Shown here: in pieces, positions 18,134 to 25,566 of the stretch
How positions within the stretch are numbered: the stretch's first letter is position 1
Layout: each line of letters starts with the position of its first letter
From: Flavobacterium nackdongense
GTDB lineage: Bacteria > Bacteroidota > Bacteroidia > Flavobacteriales > Flavobacteriaceae
Direction: 5' to 3'
DNA length: 64,000 bases
Assembly (NCBI RefSeq): GCF_004355225.1
Contig: NZ_CP037933.1
Location: 1,488,001 to 1,552,000, forward strand
The notes under the pieces: generated by a model
What the model was told of the DNA's origin: nothing
Databases searched by the model: none
What the model saw: only the letters and a program-made list of their open reading frames with translations
Translations under genes and position numbers: made by a program

Positions 18134-19177
18134 ATGAACTGGAGCGCAAAAATCATCACCCATAAAAAAGTAAAGAGAATAGCAGTCTATTTCGAAAAGA
18201 ATGCTGACTTGATTGCTCGAATCAAACAAATTGATGGCGTTCGCTGGAGTCAAACCTTGCGCGCTTGGCACCTACCTGATACTGAGGAAAACCGAATTCG
18301 GTTTAAACTTACACCCCTACAACACACTATTCCTTCGGAGGAAGGCATCGCACAAATAGAAAGGTTCAAACAATGGATGCGTTCCAAACGCTATAGCGAA
18401 AGCACGATTGCTACTTATAGTGAAGCCTTGAAATCCTTCTTGGTTTTTTATCGTGACAAAGCCGTTGCCGAAATTACCAATGAGGATGTGATTGTGTACA
18501 ACAACGAGTATATTTTGAAAAATAATCTTTCGGCTTCGTATCAAAATCAGGTAACGAATGCAATAAAGCTATTCTTTCAAACCATTCGCAACACTAAAAT
18601 GATTGTCGATAAAATACACAGACCCAAACGCGCTAAGGTTTTACCTAATGTTTTGAGTAAAGAAGAAATTAAATTGATTTTGAATGCCCACAGCAACATC
18701 AAACACAAAGCGATGCTATCGATGATTTATAGTTGTGGATTACGTCGCAGCGAGTTATTGCATCTTAAGTTTTCGGACATCGATTCCAATAGAAATATAG
18801 TTTTGCTCAAAAATGCCAAAGGCAAAAAAGACCGAATTGCGCCATTATCGCCAAAAATTCTGCAAATACTACGAGAATATTATAAAGACTACAAACCAGC
18901 AGTGTGGCTATTTGAAGGACAAATTAAAGGCGAACAATATTCTGAAAAGAGTTTGCAAAGCGTATTGAAACAAGCTCTGCAAAAAACTGGTATTACTAAA
19001 CCAGTGACCTTGCATTGGTTAAGACACAGTTACGCTACACATTTACTCGAAAGCGGCACCGATTTGAGATATATACAAGAACTATTAGGACATAGTAGTA
19101 GTAAAACGACCGAGATTTACACTCACGTTAGTACGAAAAGTATTCAACAAATAAAAAGTCCTTTTGATGATTTGTAA
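18134..19177 (+). CDS. Tyrosine recombinase, candidate cassette integrase
   Basis: 347 residues. An unusual N-terminal domain (about 1-62, with WSQTLRAWHLP) precedes a SAM-like core-binding domain (about 70-155) and the catalytic domain. Catalytic residues are R204 (CGLRRSELL), K around 229-231 (NAKGKKDR), H294 and R297 (LHWLRHSYATH), H320 (LLGHSSS) and the nucleophile Y329 (EIYTHV). The end IKSPFDDL resembles the C-terminus of IntI and XerC/D. The extra helix insertion between conserved patches that marks integron IntI proteins is not seen. The gene reads toward the cassettes, the reverse of most integrons. It is Xer-like by sequence; its role on this array is inferred from position. Confidence 0.85.
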   Translation: MNWSAKIITHKKVKRIAVYFEKNADLIARIKQIDGVRWSQTLRAWHLPDTEENRIRFKLTPLQHTIPSEEGIAQIERFKQWMRSKRYSESTIATYSEALKSFLVFYRDKAVAEITNEDVIVYNNEYILKNNLSASYQNQVTNAIKLFFQTIRNTKMIVDKIHRPKRAKVLPNVLSKEEIKLILNAHSNIKHKAMLSMIYSCGLRRSELLHLKFSDIDSNRNIVLLKNAKGKKDRIAPLSPKILQILREYYKDYKPAVWLFEGQIKGEQYSEKSLQSVLKQALQKTGITKPVTLHWLRHSYATHLLESGTDLRYIQELLGHSSSKTTEIYTHVSTKSIQQIKSPFDDL

Positions 19178-19217
19178 GAAAAAATTATTATATTTGAATA
19201 CTAATAAAGTCTGACTG

Positions 19218-19290
19218 CTGTCAGACCTATCCACCCGAATATGGAGTGATAGGTCTGATTTTGTCAGACCTATATACTAGTTAGTGGCAA
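19218..19290 (+). promoter_or_regulatory. attI-like primary recombination region
   Basis: Between the recombinase stop and the first cassette core lie two direct copies of GTCAGACCTAT (19220-19230 and 19263-19273) with an inverted copy ATAGGTCTGA (19249-19258). They are followed by TACTAG/TTAGTGGC, the first GTT core at 19280. Direct recombinase-binding repeats next to the first crossover point are what an attI site would show. There is no paired R'' box here, unlike the cassette sites. Confidence 0.5.
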
Positions 19291-19335
19291 GGCTAAACGA
19301 GAACTGCACCAAAAAGACAAACAGACAAAAAACAG

Positions 19336-19815
19336 ATGCCTAAAATTGAACTCATAACTGAAATAAACTCTACACTTGAAATTTGCTTTGACTTGTCACG
19401 AAGTATTGACCTCCATAAAATTTCTACTGCTCAAACAAATGAACAAGCAATTGCAGGGAGAACGAGCGGACTAATAAATTTAAATGAGACTGTAACTTGG
19501 CAAGCAACACACTTTGGAGTTAAACAAAAACTGACTTCAAAAATTACTGCATTGGAAAGACCAAATTATTTTACTGACAAACAAGTAAAAGGTATTTTTA
19601 AGTCAATTGTTCACGAACACAAATTTGAAAAAGTTGGAAATATGGTTATAATGAAAGATATTTTTGAATTTCATTCACCGTTTGGTTTTTTAGGTAAATT
19701 ATTCAATCAGCTCGTTCTAACAAACTATCTGAAAAGATTACTTATCAATCGAAACCAAATAATAAAAGAATTTGCGGAGACGGAAAAATGGAAAGAAGTA
19801 CTTGATGGAGAATAA
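19336..19815 (+). CDS. SRPBCC-like protein (cassette 1)
   Basis: 159 residues resembling the SRPBCC / polyketide-cyclase-like fold of small ligand-binding proteins. It begins with an IELITEINSTLEICFDLSRS strand and helix, and has central LINLNETVTWQATHFG and VIMKDIFEFHSPFGFLGKL segments, as in cell-division-inhibitor-like SRPBCC proteins. Cytoplasmic. It starts 56 bases after the GTT core of the cassette and its end overlaps the methyltransferase start by 11 bases. Confidence 0.7.
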   Translation: MPKIELITEINSTLEICFDLSRSIDLHKISTAQTNEQAIAGRTSGLINLNETVTWQATHFGVKQKLTSKITALERPNYFTDKQVKGIFKSIVHEHKFEKVGNMVIMKDIFEFHSPFGFLGKLFNQLVLTNYLKRLLINRNQIIKEFAETEKWKEVLDGE

Positions 19816-20524
19816 TATTTACAATCCCGAATATGTAAAAGGACTTTTTAACAAGATGAGTAGTTCTTATGAGCGAATGAATTTTATTACTTCATTTGGA
19901 TTTTCAATTCGTTGGAGAAGACAATTTTTGGAAACTTTTAAACAGACACAACATAAAGCAGAAATAATTGACTTGCTAACAGGAATGGGTGAAACTTGGA
20001 ATGCAACAAAAAATAAATTACCGAACTCTACCTTGACAGTTCTTGACTTTTCAGATGGAATGTTGAAATATGCAAAACAGAAAAGCGAAACAAAATACAA
20101 CAATGAAATTATTGTATTGCAACAAGACATTTTAAAAAACAAGCTACCAAGCAATCATTATGACTTTGTAACTTGTGCGTTCGGACTTAAAACATTTAAT
20201 GATGAACAATTAAATGTTTTAGCTTTAGAAACAAAGCGAATATTAAAATCTGGTGGACAGTTTTCATTTATAGAAGTTTCTAAGCCAAACAACAGAATAT
20301 TAAAAACACTATATGGCTTTTACCTTGGGAAAATCATTCCAATTTTAGGACGACTATTACTTGGAAACCCAGAAGAATATAAAATGCTTTGGCAATACAC
20401 TAACAAGTTTGACAATGCAAAAAAGGCGACAGAGATATTTGCAGACACGGGTTTAAAAACAGAATTCAATTCTTATTTTTACGGTTGTGCGACAGGATTT
20501 TATGGAACTAAAACAGATGATTAG
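19805..20524 (+). CDS. Class I SAM-dependent methyltransferase (cassette 1)
   Basis: 239 residues from the ATG at 19805 (an earlier in-frame TTG lies inside the SRPBCC gene). It is UbiE/MenG-like, with a helix ending MSSSYERMNFITSFGFSIRW, SAM motif I IIDLLTGMGETWNATK, the acidic residue in LTVLDFSDGML and motif KSGGQFSFIEVSKP. The Gly-rich loop is less canonical than in true UbiE. It could methylate a small molecule together with the SRPBCC protein. It ends 11 bases before the AAC box. Confidence 0.8.
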   Translation: MENNIYNPEYVKGLFNKMSSSYERMNFITSFGFSIRWRRQFLETFKQTQHKAEIIDLLTGMGETWNATKNKLPNSTLTVLDFSDGMLKYAKQKSETKYNNEIIVLQQDILKNKLPSNHYDFVTCAFGLKTFNDEQLNVLALETKRILKSGGQFSFIEVSKPNNRILKTLYGFYLGKIIPILGRLLLGNPEEYKMLWQYTNKFDNAKKATEIFADTGLKTEFNSYFYGCATGFYGTKTDD

Positions 20525-20534
20525 AAAAAGCCCA

Positions 20535-20668
20535 GCCACTAACAGCCGTTTTGCAAAAGCGGGGGTTTTGTGCTTCTATGACAGTGAAGTGCTAAATTCA
20601 AGCTTTGTGCTTCTAATGAAGTTTAGTGCTGAAAATCCCCGCCTTCGCAAAGCGGCAAAACGTTAGCA
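20535..20668 (+). repeat. attC-like site of cassette 1
   Basis: R'' box GCCACTAAC (20535-20543), then mirrored arms (CCGTTTTGC, AGCGGGG and TTTTGTGCTTC on the left; AAAATCCCCGC, GCAAAGCGG and CAAAAC on the right), then the GTT core of cassette 2 at 20662. About 130 bases with a long unpaired middle. Confidence 0.75.
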
Positions 20669-20716
20669 AACATTTTACCACAACCAACTGAAAAACAGAA
20701 ATATAACATAATTAAT

Positions 20717-21247
20717 ATGAAAAAAAAACTTTTTATCCTTATCTCTATTTTGGCAATAAGCTGTAATAAAGATGAAACTGATGTTCAAACTGATAAGAGT
20801 TCAATAAATTTAGTCACAGGAGTTAATTTTAGACAAGACACAAACGATACAGGATTAAAACTTGGAAACCCAAATGTTTTAGTAAATAACAAGTTTTTAC
20901 TTTATCCTAATCCGGCAAACGAATCGGTTTATATTTTAGCAGAAGAAAATGTTACAGATGTTTGGTTTGTATCAGCAAATCCAGAAAAAATTCATCAAGA
21001 TGTAAACTTCAGCAATGTTTTGAATACAAATTTGTATAACGAACAATCAATTATCTCAAATTCAAATTTTTCTCTTATTGGACAATCTTCAAACAGTTTT
21101 AAAATGAACATAGGAACTCTTGCAAAAGGATATTATAAAGTATTCGTTAAAATTGGTGGAAAAATATATTGGGATAATTTATATAAATATGAAAACCAAG
21201 GCAATAACGAAGAACAATTTAGCAAAATAAATGATTTTTGGAAATAA
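20717..21247 (+). CDS. Lipoprotein with YPNPA motif (cassette 2)
   Basis: 176 residues. A lipoprotein signal (MKKKLFILISILAISC, Cys at about residue 16) directs it to the envelope. A central FLLYPNPANESVYI resembles the start of type IX secretion sorting domains, but it sits mid-protein and the rest of such a domain (about 90 residues ending GYYKVFVKIGGKIY) is only loosely matched. Function unknown. It starts 55 bases after its GTT core. Confidence 0.65.
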   Translation: MKKKLFILISILAISCNKDETDVQTDKSSINLVTGVNFRQDTNDTGLKLGNPNVLVNNKFLLYPNPANESVYILAEENVTDVWFVSANPEKIHQDVNFSNVLNTNLYNEQSIISNSNFSLIGQSSNSFKMNIGTLAKGYYKVFVKIGGKIYWDNLYKYENQGNNEEQFSKINDFWK

Positions 21248-21266
21248 AAATTAGGGCTAAAAAAAC

Positions 21267-21402
21267 GTTTGCTAACAGCTACTACAACGGATTTGGGCAA
21301 TTGGCTTAATAGAAAGTTGGTTTTGTATTTGGGATGATTTGGCAAATCCGAAAATAGGGCTTAATTTAGTCCCAAACCCGCTGTAGTAGCGGGACGTTAG
21401 AG
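21267..21402 (+). repeat. attC-like site of cassette 2
   Basis: R'' box GTTTGCTAAC (21267-21276), left arm GCTACTACA...CGG...TTTGGG, right arm CCCAAACCCG...TGTAGTAGC, and next core GTTAG at 21396. GCTACTACA and TGTAGTAGC pair perfectly. Close copies follow transposon units 2 and 3. Confidence 0.8.
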
Positions 21403-21770
21403 CGAAATTGGCGAGTCCTACGCGTACAATGCGCAATGAATTTTAGAGATATTTTTATTGTGATTTTAAGAAGAATAAAGCATTTAGGCTTCAAGTCTTT
21501 CGATTGAGAATCGTAGAAAGTTCACTTTCAATACGTTTGACAACGTAAAAGACTTGGCTAAGTTATCGAAAATAAATGACAAAGTCAAGAGTTTATCTTC
21601 GAGAACTTAAAAATCGCATAAAAAATAGAGCCCTAAAACCCTATTATTAACTGCGCCTAGCAGGCTTGCTAAGGGCAATAAATAATAGTTTCATTAAAAT
21701 AGTTGCATTGAAAATTATTTGGAGTAGGATCGCCAACTCCATTACTAAAAAATTAGTAACTTCGCCTAAC
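21396..21770 (+). other. Cassette 3: no convincing gene
   Basis: A unit of about 370 bases. The only frames are very short (for example 21436-21507, 23 codons) and I do not support them as genes. It holds a nested stem-loop near 21640-21690 with mirrored ends CTATTATT / AATAATAG and inner TAGCA / TTGCTA. It may be a promoter, a small-RNA cassette or a decayed gene. Confidence 0.5.
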
Positions 21771-21856
21771 AGGCCGATTGGAGAAAGAAAAAAAGGCCAA
21801 ATTCTTGACACCGTCAAGGCCTTTTTTCCCTTCACCAAGCGGCCGGTACGTTGTGC
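21761..21856 (+). repeat. attC-like site of cassette 3
   Basis: TTCGCCTAAC (21761-21770), then GGCCGATTGG and AAAAAAAGGCC on the left, GGCCTTTTTTCCC, CCAAG and CGGCC on the right, and core GTTGTGCGA at 21850. It is a compact hairpin of about 95 bases with one of the strongest stems in the array. The start-core match has one base missing. Confidence 0.7.
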
Positions 21857-21897
21857 GACACTTTCGAGCGACAGAAACCGAAAATAAAAATAGAAAA

Positions 21898-22272
21898 ATG
21901 AGTTGGGATATTGTATTATTTAGTTCAGAACAAAATTTAGTTTCTTTAGAAAATCTAAACGAAGATTTACTAAAACCAATTGATTTTGACAAAGTTTTGA
22001 AATCAAAATTTGAAAACATAAAAAAATCCGAAAACCATAACGAAATTATTGGCAAAGATTTCTCTATTGATTTTTTTGATGATGAAGAATTGGTTAGTAA
22101 CAAAATGTTAAGTTTATACGGCGAAAATGGATTGTTTGAATTAATCAAAATTGCAAAAGTGGAAAATTGGCAAATTTATGATAGCGGAAATGACAAAATG
22201 ATAAACCTCGAAAAACCCGAAGAAAATGGATATGGAAATTTCCAAAAATATCTAAATAATCTAAACGAATAA
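21898..22272 (+). CDS. Hypothetical protein (cassette 4, first)
   Basis: 124 residues starting MSWDIVLFSSEQNLVSL, with a middle DFSIDFFDDEELVSN and a C-terminus rich in Glu and Asn. No signal peptide or membrane segment. The small acidic character resembles cassette and immunity-type proteins, but I do not recognise the family. The ATG at 21898 is 48 bases after the GTT core; an upstream in-frame ATG would start inside the attC-like site and is rejected. Confidence 0.65.
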   Translation: MSWDIVLFSSEQNLVSLENLNEDLLKPIDFDKVLKSKFENIKKSENHNEIIGKDFSIDFFDDEELVSNKMLSLYGENGLFELIKIAKVENWQIYDSGNDKMINLEKPEENGYGNFQKYLNNLNE

Positions 22273-22282
22273 ATTGCAAATT

Positions 22283-22636
22283 ATGAAAACCTCAAAATAT
22301 TTAATAGAAATTCAAAAAAGATTGCCTGACGATATAATTATACAGAACGAAACATCTTTTGAATTTACCGAAGATGAATTTGTAAGTATTCTTACTTGGA
22401 TAAAAAATTTTAATGAGCATTACAGAATATTCGGAAAAAGCGAACAACCATATATAAAATTTCCTATAATCTCAAAAAGATTACGTCTAGATTTTGGATT
22501 ATTTAATTATCCAAACGAATTAGAAATAAATAAAGGTGGATTTATAATTTATATTTCAGAAAACGGAAAGTTATTAAATGGAACAACTAAAAAAAATATC
22601 ACTGTAAAAGAATTAATAACAACTTGGCAATTATAA
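22283..22636 (+). CDS. Hypothetical protein (cassette 4, second)
   Basis: 117 residues beginning MKTSKYLIEIQKRLPDD, with a C-terminal GFIIYISENGKLLNG. Soluble, with no recognised motif. It begins 10 bases after the first gene of the cassette and ends 13 bases before the TCGCACAAC box. The ATG at 22283 is preferred over a TTG at 22274. Confidence 0.6.
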   Translation: MKTSKYLIEIQKRLPDDIIIQNETSFEFTEDEFVSILTWIKNFNEHYRIFGKSEQPYIKFPIISKRLRLDFGLFNYPNELEINKGGFIIYISENGKLLNGTTKKNITVKELITTWQL

Positions 22637-22649
22637 AAAAGAAAAGCGA

Positions 22650-22709
22650 TCGCACAACAGCTAGGGTTTCGTTGCGTGCGCAGCACGAACAATGAAACCC
22701 GTGTTGAAC
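22650..22709 (+). repeat. Short attC-like hairpin at the left end of transposon unit 1
   Basis: TCGCACAAC is followed by GGGTTTC...GAAACCC (7 bp), an inner GTT/AAC, an apical stem CGTGC-GCA-GCACG and the core GTTGAAC (22703-22709), which fits GTTRRRY. The outer AACA and TGTT also pair. Compared with the other three copies the apical stem differs by compensated changes. Confidence 0.75.
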
Positions 22710-22770
22710 GGAACCGATTACATATCCGTCAACACTATGGAGTTATCGTAAAAATTTTAGAGAGAATTAC

Positions 22771-22796
22771 AAGAGGCAAGTGAGCCTCTTTTTTTT
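22771..22796 (+). terminator. Terminator in unit 1 facing the cassette genes
   Basis: AGAGGC-AAGT-GAGCCTCT followed by eight T on the + strand. It would stop transcripts coming from cassette 4 before they run antisense into the transposase gene. Confidence 0.7.
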
Positions 22797-22865
22797 GGAG
22801 TAGATATTTATTGGTTTTTCTCGTGTTTTCCTTCACTTTAGAGCATAAAATCCCTTACCCATAAA

Positions 22866-23975
22866 TTAGTTTTTACAGGGAATTGTGTTTTGGCTACCGC
22901 CAAGATACCAAGCAGGCGGACCACGCTTGTCAAAAACCGCTATCCGATGCAAATTGCCCGTTTTGCAACACGGACACTTGGGAAAAAAAGGCTTCTTTTC
23001 TCGCTTTTCCAATACTTTTACCTTCAGCTTTTCTTGTAAAAGTTTTAGCTTTTGACGCTTCCAAGTGCTGCTCAAAAAGCCATAATGCCGAATCTTGACA
23101 AAGCGTTTGGGCAAAATGTGCAAAGCAAATCGCCTAATAAACTCCTGATGCGTGAGCGTCATTTGCTTTTTGACTCCTGCCACTCGATAATCCTTGTACT
23201 CAAAAGTCACATTTTCGTTGTCGATAGTTTTGATTCTCCGGTTGCTAATGGCAATCTTGTGCGTATATCTCCCCAAATATTCCACCACCGACTTGGGGCT
23301 TCCAAATGGCTTTTTAGCAAAAACAATCCAAGGTTTTTGCCATAATTCTTGCCGAATTTGCTCATACTTGATAGGCTCTTTTTTTTTGAGTTTTGCACAA
23401 TATTTAGCCCTAAACACCTTTGACAAGGCTTTGACTGGAAACAAGAATTTGCCATCGGTTCGGCTATTTTGCCATTGTCCGTTTTTAGCTATTCCGCCGC
23501 CAGGAACAATGCAATGCAGGTGCGGATGTAAACTCAATTGTTGTCCCCAAGTGTGCAAAACCGCAATCATACCCATTTGCATTTGTTTGGTTTTGCCAAA
23601 AGTTTGAATCGTTTCCCAAGTCGCTTCAAAGAGCGTATCGTACACTACTTTGGGCTGATGTATAGCCAATGAATTAATCGCTTCAGGCAAGGTAAAAACA
23701 ACGTGGAAATAAGGCACTGGCAAGAGTTCCGTGCTTCTAGCCTCTATCCAATCTTCTCGTTTGTTGCTCTGACACTTGGGACAATGACGATTGCGGCAAG
23801 AATTATAACTAATGGTCAGATGGCCACATTCATCGCAAGCATCGATATGACCGCCCAATTTGGCTGTTCTGCATTTTTTGATAGCATCAAGCGTTCGAAG
23901 TTGCCAAGTATTGAGTCCATAACTCTCGATTTTAGAACCTACTTTTCTAAGGACATCGGCTACTTCCGTCTGCAT
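22866..23975 (-). CDS. IS91-family HUH transposase, unit 1
   Basis: 369 residues. N-terminal zinc-binding domain: CDECGH...CRNRHCPKCQ (residues about 45-70). HUH motif: HPHLHCIVPGGG near residue 155. Catalytic tyrosine region: EYLGRYTHKIAISNRR near residue 240. C-terminal cysteine cluster: FPKCPCCKTGNL. This is the Y1/Y2 rolling-circle transposase family of IS91, IS801 and IS1294. It nicks one strand and forms a 5'-phosphotyrosine link. Its start overlaps the recombinase stop by 16 bases, so they are coupled. It looks intact. Confidence 0.92.
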   Translation of the reverse strand: MQTEVADVLRKVGSKIESYGLNTWQLRTLDAIKKCRTAKLGGHIDACDECGHLTISYNSCRNRHCPKCQSNKREDWIEARSTELLPVPYFHVVFTLPEAINSLAIHQPKVVYDTLFEATWETIQTFGKTKQMQMGMIAVLHTWGQQLSLHPHLHCIVPGGGIAKNGQWQNSRTDGKFLFPVKALSKVFRAKYCAKLKKKEPIKYEQIRQELWQKPWIVFAKKPFGSPKSVVEYLGRYTHKIAISNRRIKTIDNENVTFEYKDYRVAGVKKQMTLTHQEFIRRFALHILPKRFVKIRHYGFLSSTWKRQKLKLLQEKLKVKVLEKREKKPFFPKCPCCKTGNLHRIAVFDKRGPPAWYLGGSQNTIPCKN

Positions 23976-24909
23976 TTCTCGAAAAGCGTATCGAGTGGAC
24001 TAAAGATGCGTTGACTGTCGAGTTGGGCAATCTGCAAATACTCCATCGTGGTCTCGATATTTTGATGTCCCAAAAGGTCTTTCAGGGTCATAATATCCAT
24101 TCCATCTTCGAGCAAATGTGTGGCGTAAGAGTGCCGAAGCGTATGTACGTGAACTTCTTTTTTCACACCAGCAGCTTTGGCTACTTGTTTGACTGCCCAT
24201 TGCACACCTCGCTGGCTGTACCGAGAATCGAAGTCTCCGCCAGCTCTTTCGATAGGCTGACCGTTGAAAAGATAATCTTGTGGTTTTTCGGCTTCAATGT
24301 AGGTTTTGAGTCCCCGAATTAAATGTACTGAAAGTGGAACGTAACGGTCTTTTTTGCCTTTGCCCTGAACTACTTTGAGTTGTTGTCTGTCGAAATCCAA
24401 ATCCTGTAAACGAACGCTTCGAACTTCCATACAACGAAGTCCGCAACCATAAAGCAAACCAATAAGAATGCGGTGTTTGAGTAGTTTGGTGTTTTGAAGC
24501 ATTGCCCAAACTTCTTCTTTGCTCAAAACAACAGGCAATTTCTTATCGTGTTTTATCGACGGAAGTCGAAGGTATTCATAAGGAATCCCTTCCGATTTTA
24601 GCAAAAACCGAAGCCCGTAAACGCAATGTTTAAAGTAGGTTTGCGATGGGGTTTTGGACTTTTTTTGTTGGTAAAACAAGTAGTCCTGAACTTGTTCAGG
24701 ATCGAGTTCTGTGGGGATTTTGCCAAAATACAGCGAAATAGCCGCTACGTGGCGCGAATAATTGTTAAACGTACTTTGGCTTCTGCCTAAAACCGAAACG
24801 GTGCGCTCAAAACGAGCCAATAGTTCCTCAAAACCGGGAACTTCGCGCTTGGCTTGGTTGATAATTTTGTTTTCTCTTAAATCATCCGGATGCTTTTTTT
24901 TGTAGTCAT
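23960..24909 (-). CDS. Tyrosine recombinase of unit 1 (start needs a frameshift)
   Basis: The catalytic domain shows CGLRCMEVRS, GKGKKDRYVPL, HTLRHSYATHL, LLGHQNIETT and the Tyr in MEYLQ, and the end FSPLDTL. The open frame without any shift begins at a TTG at 24820, but conserved coding sequence (EVPGFEELLARFERT) continues upstream with no start codon in frame. The only nearby ATG (24909) is one frame off and is joined through a run of eight A, so -1 frameshifting or polymerase slippage is likely. It is shorter than the array's candidate integrase and lacks its N-terminal domain. Confidence 0.8.
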
Positions 24910-24911
24910 AA

Positions 24912-24937
24912 TTTCAAAGTTTTAATTATCTTTGAAA
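24912..24937. promoter_or_regulatory. Inverted repeat upstream of the unit 1 recombinase
   Basis: TTTCAAAG-N10-CTTTGAAA, an exact 8-bp dyad just upstream of the recombinase ATG. It contains TATCTTTG on the + strand, like the Bacteroidota -7 element TAnnTTTG, and points into the next cassette. No well-spaced -33 TTTG is seen (gap 24). It is present in all four units and could be an operator or an outward promoter. Confidence 0.45.
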
Positions 24938-24972
24938 GGTACAAAATCAGCGCGAGGGCTACCGAAGGTTTA

Positions 24973-25105
24973 GTTCAACAAGGGTTTTGCGTCAGGCGGG
25001 CTGAAGTGCAAAATTCAACGGTAGTATTTCAATTGAACATTAATAATAATATCAACTTTTGTGCTTCGATTTCCCGCCCGAACGCAAAGCCCCGAAACGT
25101 TAGCA
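24973..25105 (+). repeat. attC-like site after unit 1
   Basis: GTTCAAC (24973-24979), left arm GGGTTTTGCGT...GGCGGG, right arm CCCGCC...ACGCAAAG..CCC, and core GTTAGCAGTA at 25099. The arms resemble the cassette 1 site, so it may be the original cassette 4 attC pushed right by the unit. Confidence 0.75.
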
Positions 25106-25127
25106 GTAACTTTAAAAAACTTTCGTG

Positions 25128-25526
25128 ATGAAACTTATAAATAAATCTATCAAAATTATCTATTACTCAATTTTCACTATTATATTAGTTTTCGTAATAG
25201 TTTCTGTTGCTTCATATTTAAATGTTTATTTGCGATATGGAGAAGTTCCTTCTTCAATTGATTTTACTCAAGAATTTGTAGATTCTGGAAAGCAATTCAA
25301 TATTTTTCCTGAAAAAGCTGGAACAATTATTATGTTAGCATATTTATTTACAATTGCTATTTCCTTCGGATTTGTACCATTACTTTTCATTTTAAATTTT
25401 TTCAACAATAATATTAATCTATATAAAAAATTAGCTTTAATACTAATAACTATAAATATATTCGTTTATATCCAATTCTGTTGTTTTAGCTATATGAATT
25501 GGTATTTTGGATATGTGCTTGATTAA
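25128..25526 (+). CDS. Hypothetical membrane protein (cassette 5, first)
   Basis: 132 residues. Three hydrophobic segments: one near the N-terminus (IIYYSIFTIILVFVIVSV), one in the middle (TIIMLAYLFTIAISFGFV) and one near the end (LALILITINIFVYIQF). The loop after the first helix is extracytoplasmic or cytoplasmic by prediction only. Family not recognised. The start is 29 bases after GTT; the ATG at 25128 is preferred to a GTG at 25125. Confidence 0.65.
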   Translation: MKLINKSIKIIYYSIFTIILVFVIVSVASYLNVYLRYGEVPSSIDFTQEFVDSGKQFNIFPEKAGTIIMLAYLFTIAISFGFVPLLFILNFFNNNINLYKKLALILITINIFVYIQFCCFSYMNWYFGYVLD

Positions 25527-25566
25527 CAATAAAAGCTACTGCAAACAGCGTAATATAAAACTAGAG

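Larger units (their letters stand above)
22659..24979 (-). mobile_element. IS91-like transposase/recombinase unit 1
   Basis: About 2.32 kb between two AAC boxes (ending 22658 and 24979). It carries a minus-strand tyrosine recombinase followed by an HUH transposase. The left end has a hairpin then GTTGAAC; the right end finishes GTTCAAC, matching RYYYAAC. IS91-family elements with an additional tyrosine recombinase ORF upstream of and overlapping the transposase are known, which fits this layout. This copy is the most diverged of the four. Confidence 0.85.

Noticed and set aside
18134..19177. Classical integron with IntI
   Set aside because: The IntI-specific insertion is not visible, and the gene reads toward the cassettes. 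The array is called integron-like only.
19772..20524. Longer methyltransferase start at 19772
   Set aside because: It begins with a non-ATG codon well inside the SRPBCC gene; the ATG at 19805 gives a family-like start.
21666..21887. A 73-codon frame across the cassette 3 / cassette 4 boundary
   Set aside because: It runs through an attC-like hairpin and ends near the start of a better gene. No support for translation.
23194..23607. Plus-strand ORFs of about 137 codons inside the transposase units (also near 26505, 29465 and 32327)
   Set aside because: They are antisense to a conserved transposase, repeat only because that gene repeats, and lack any recognisable protein pattern. They are frame shadows.
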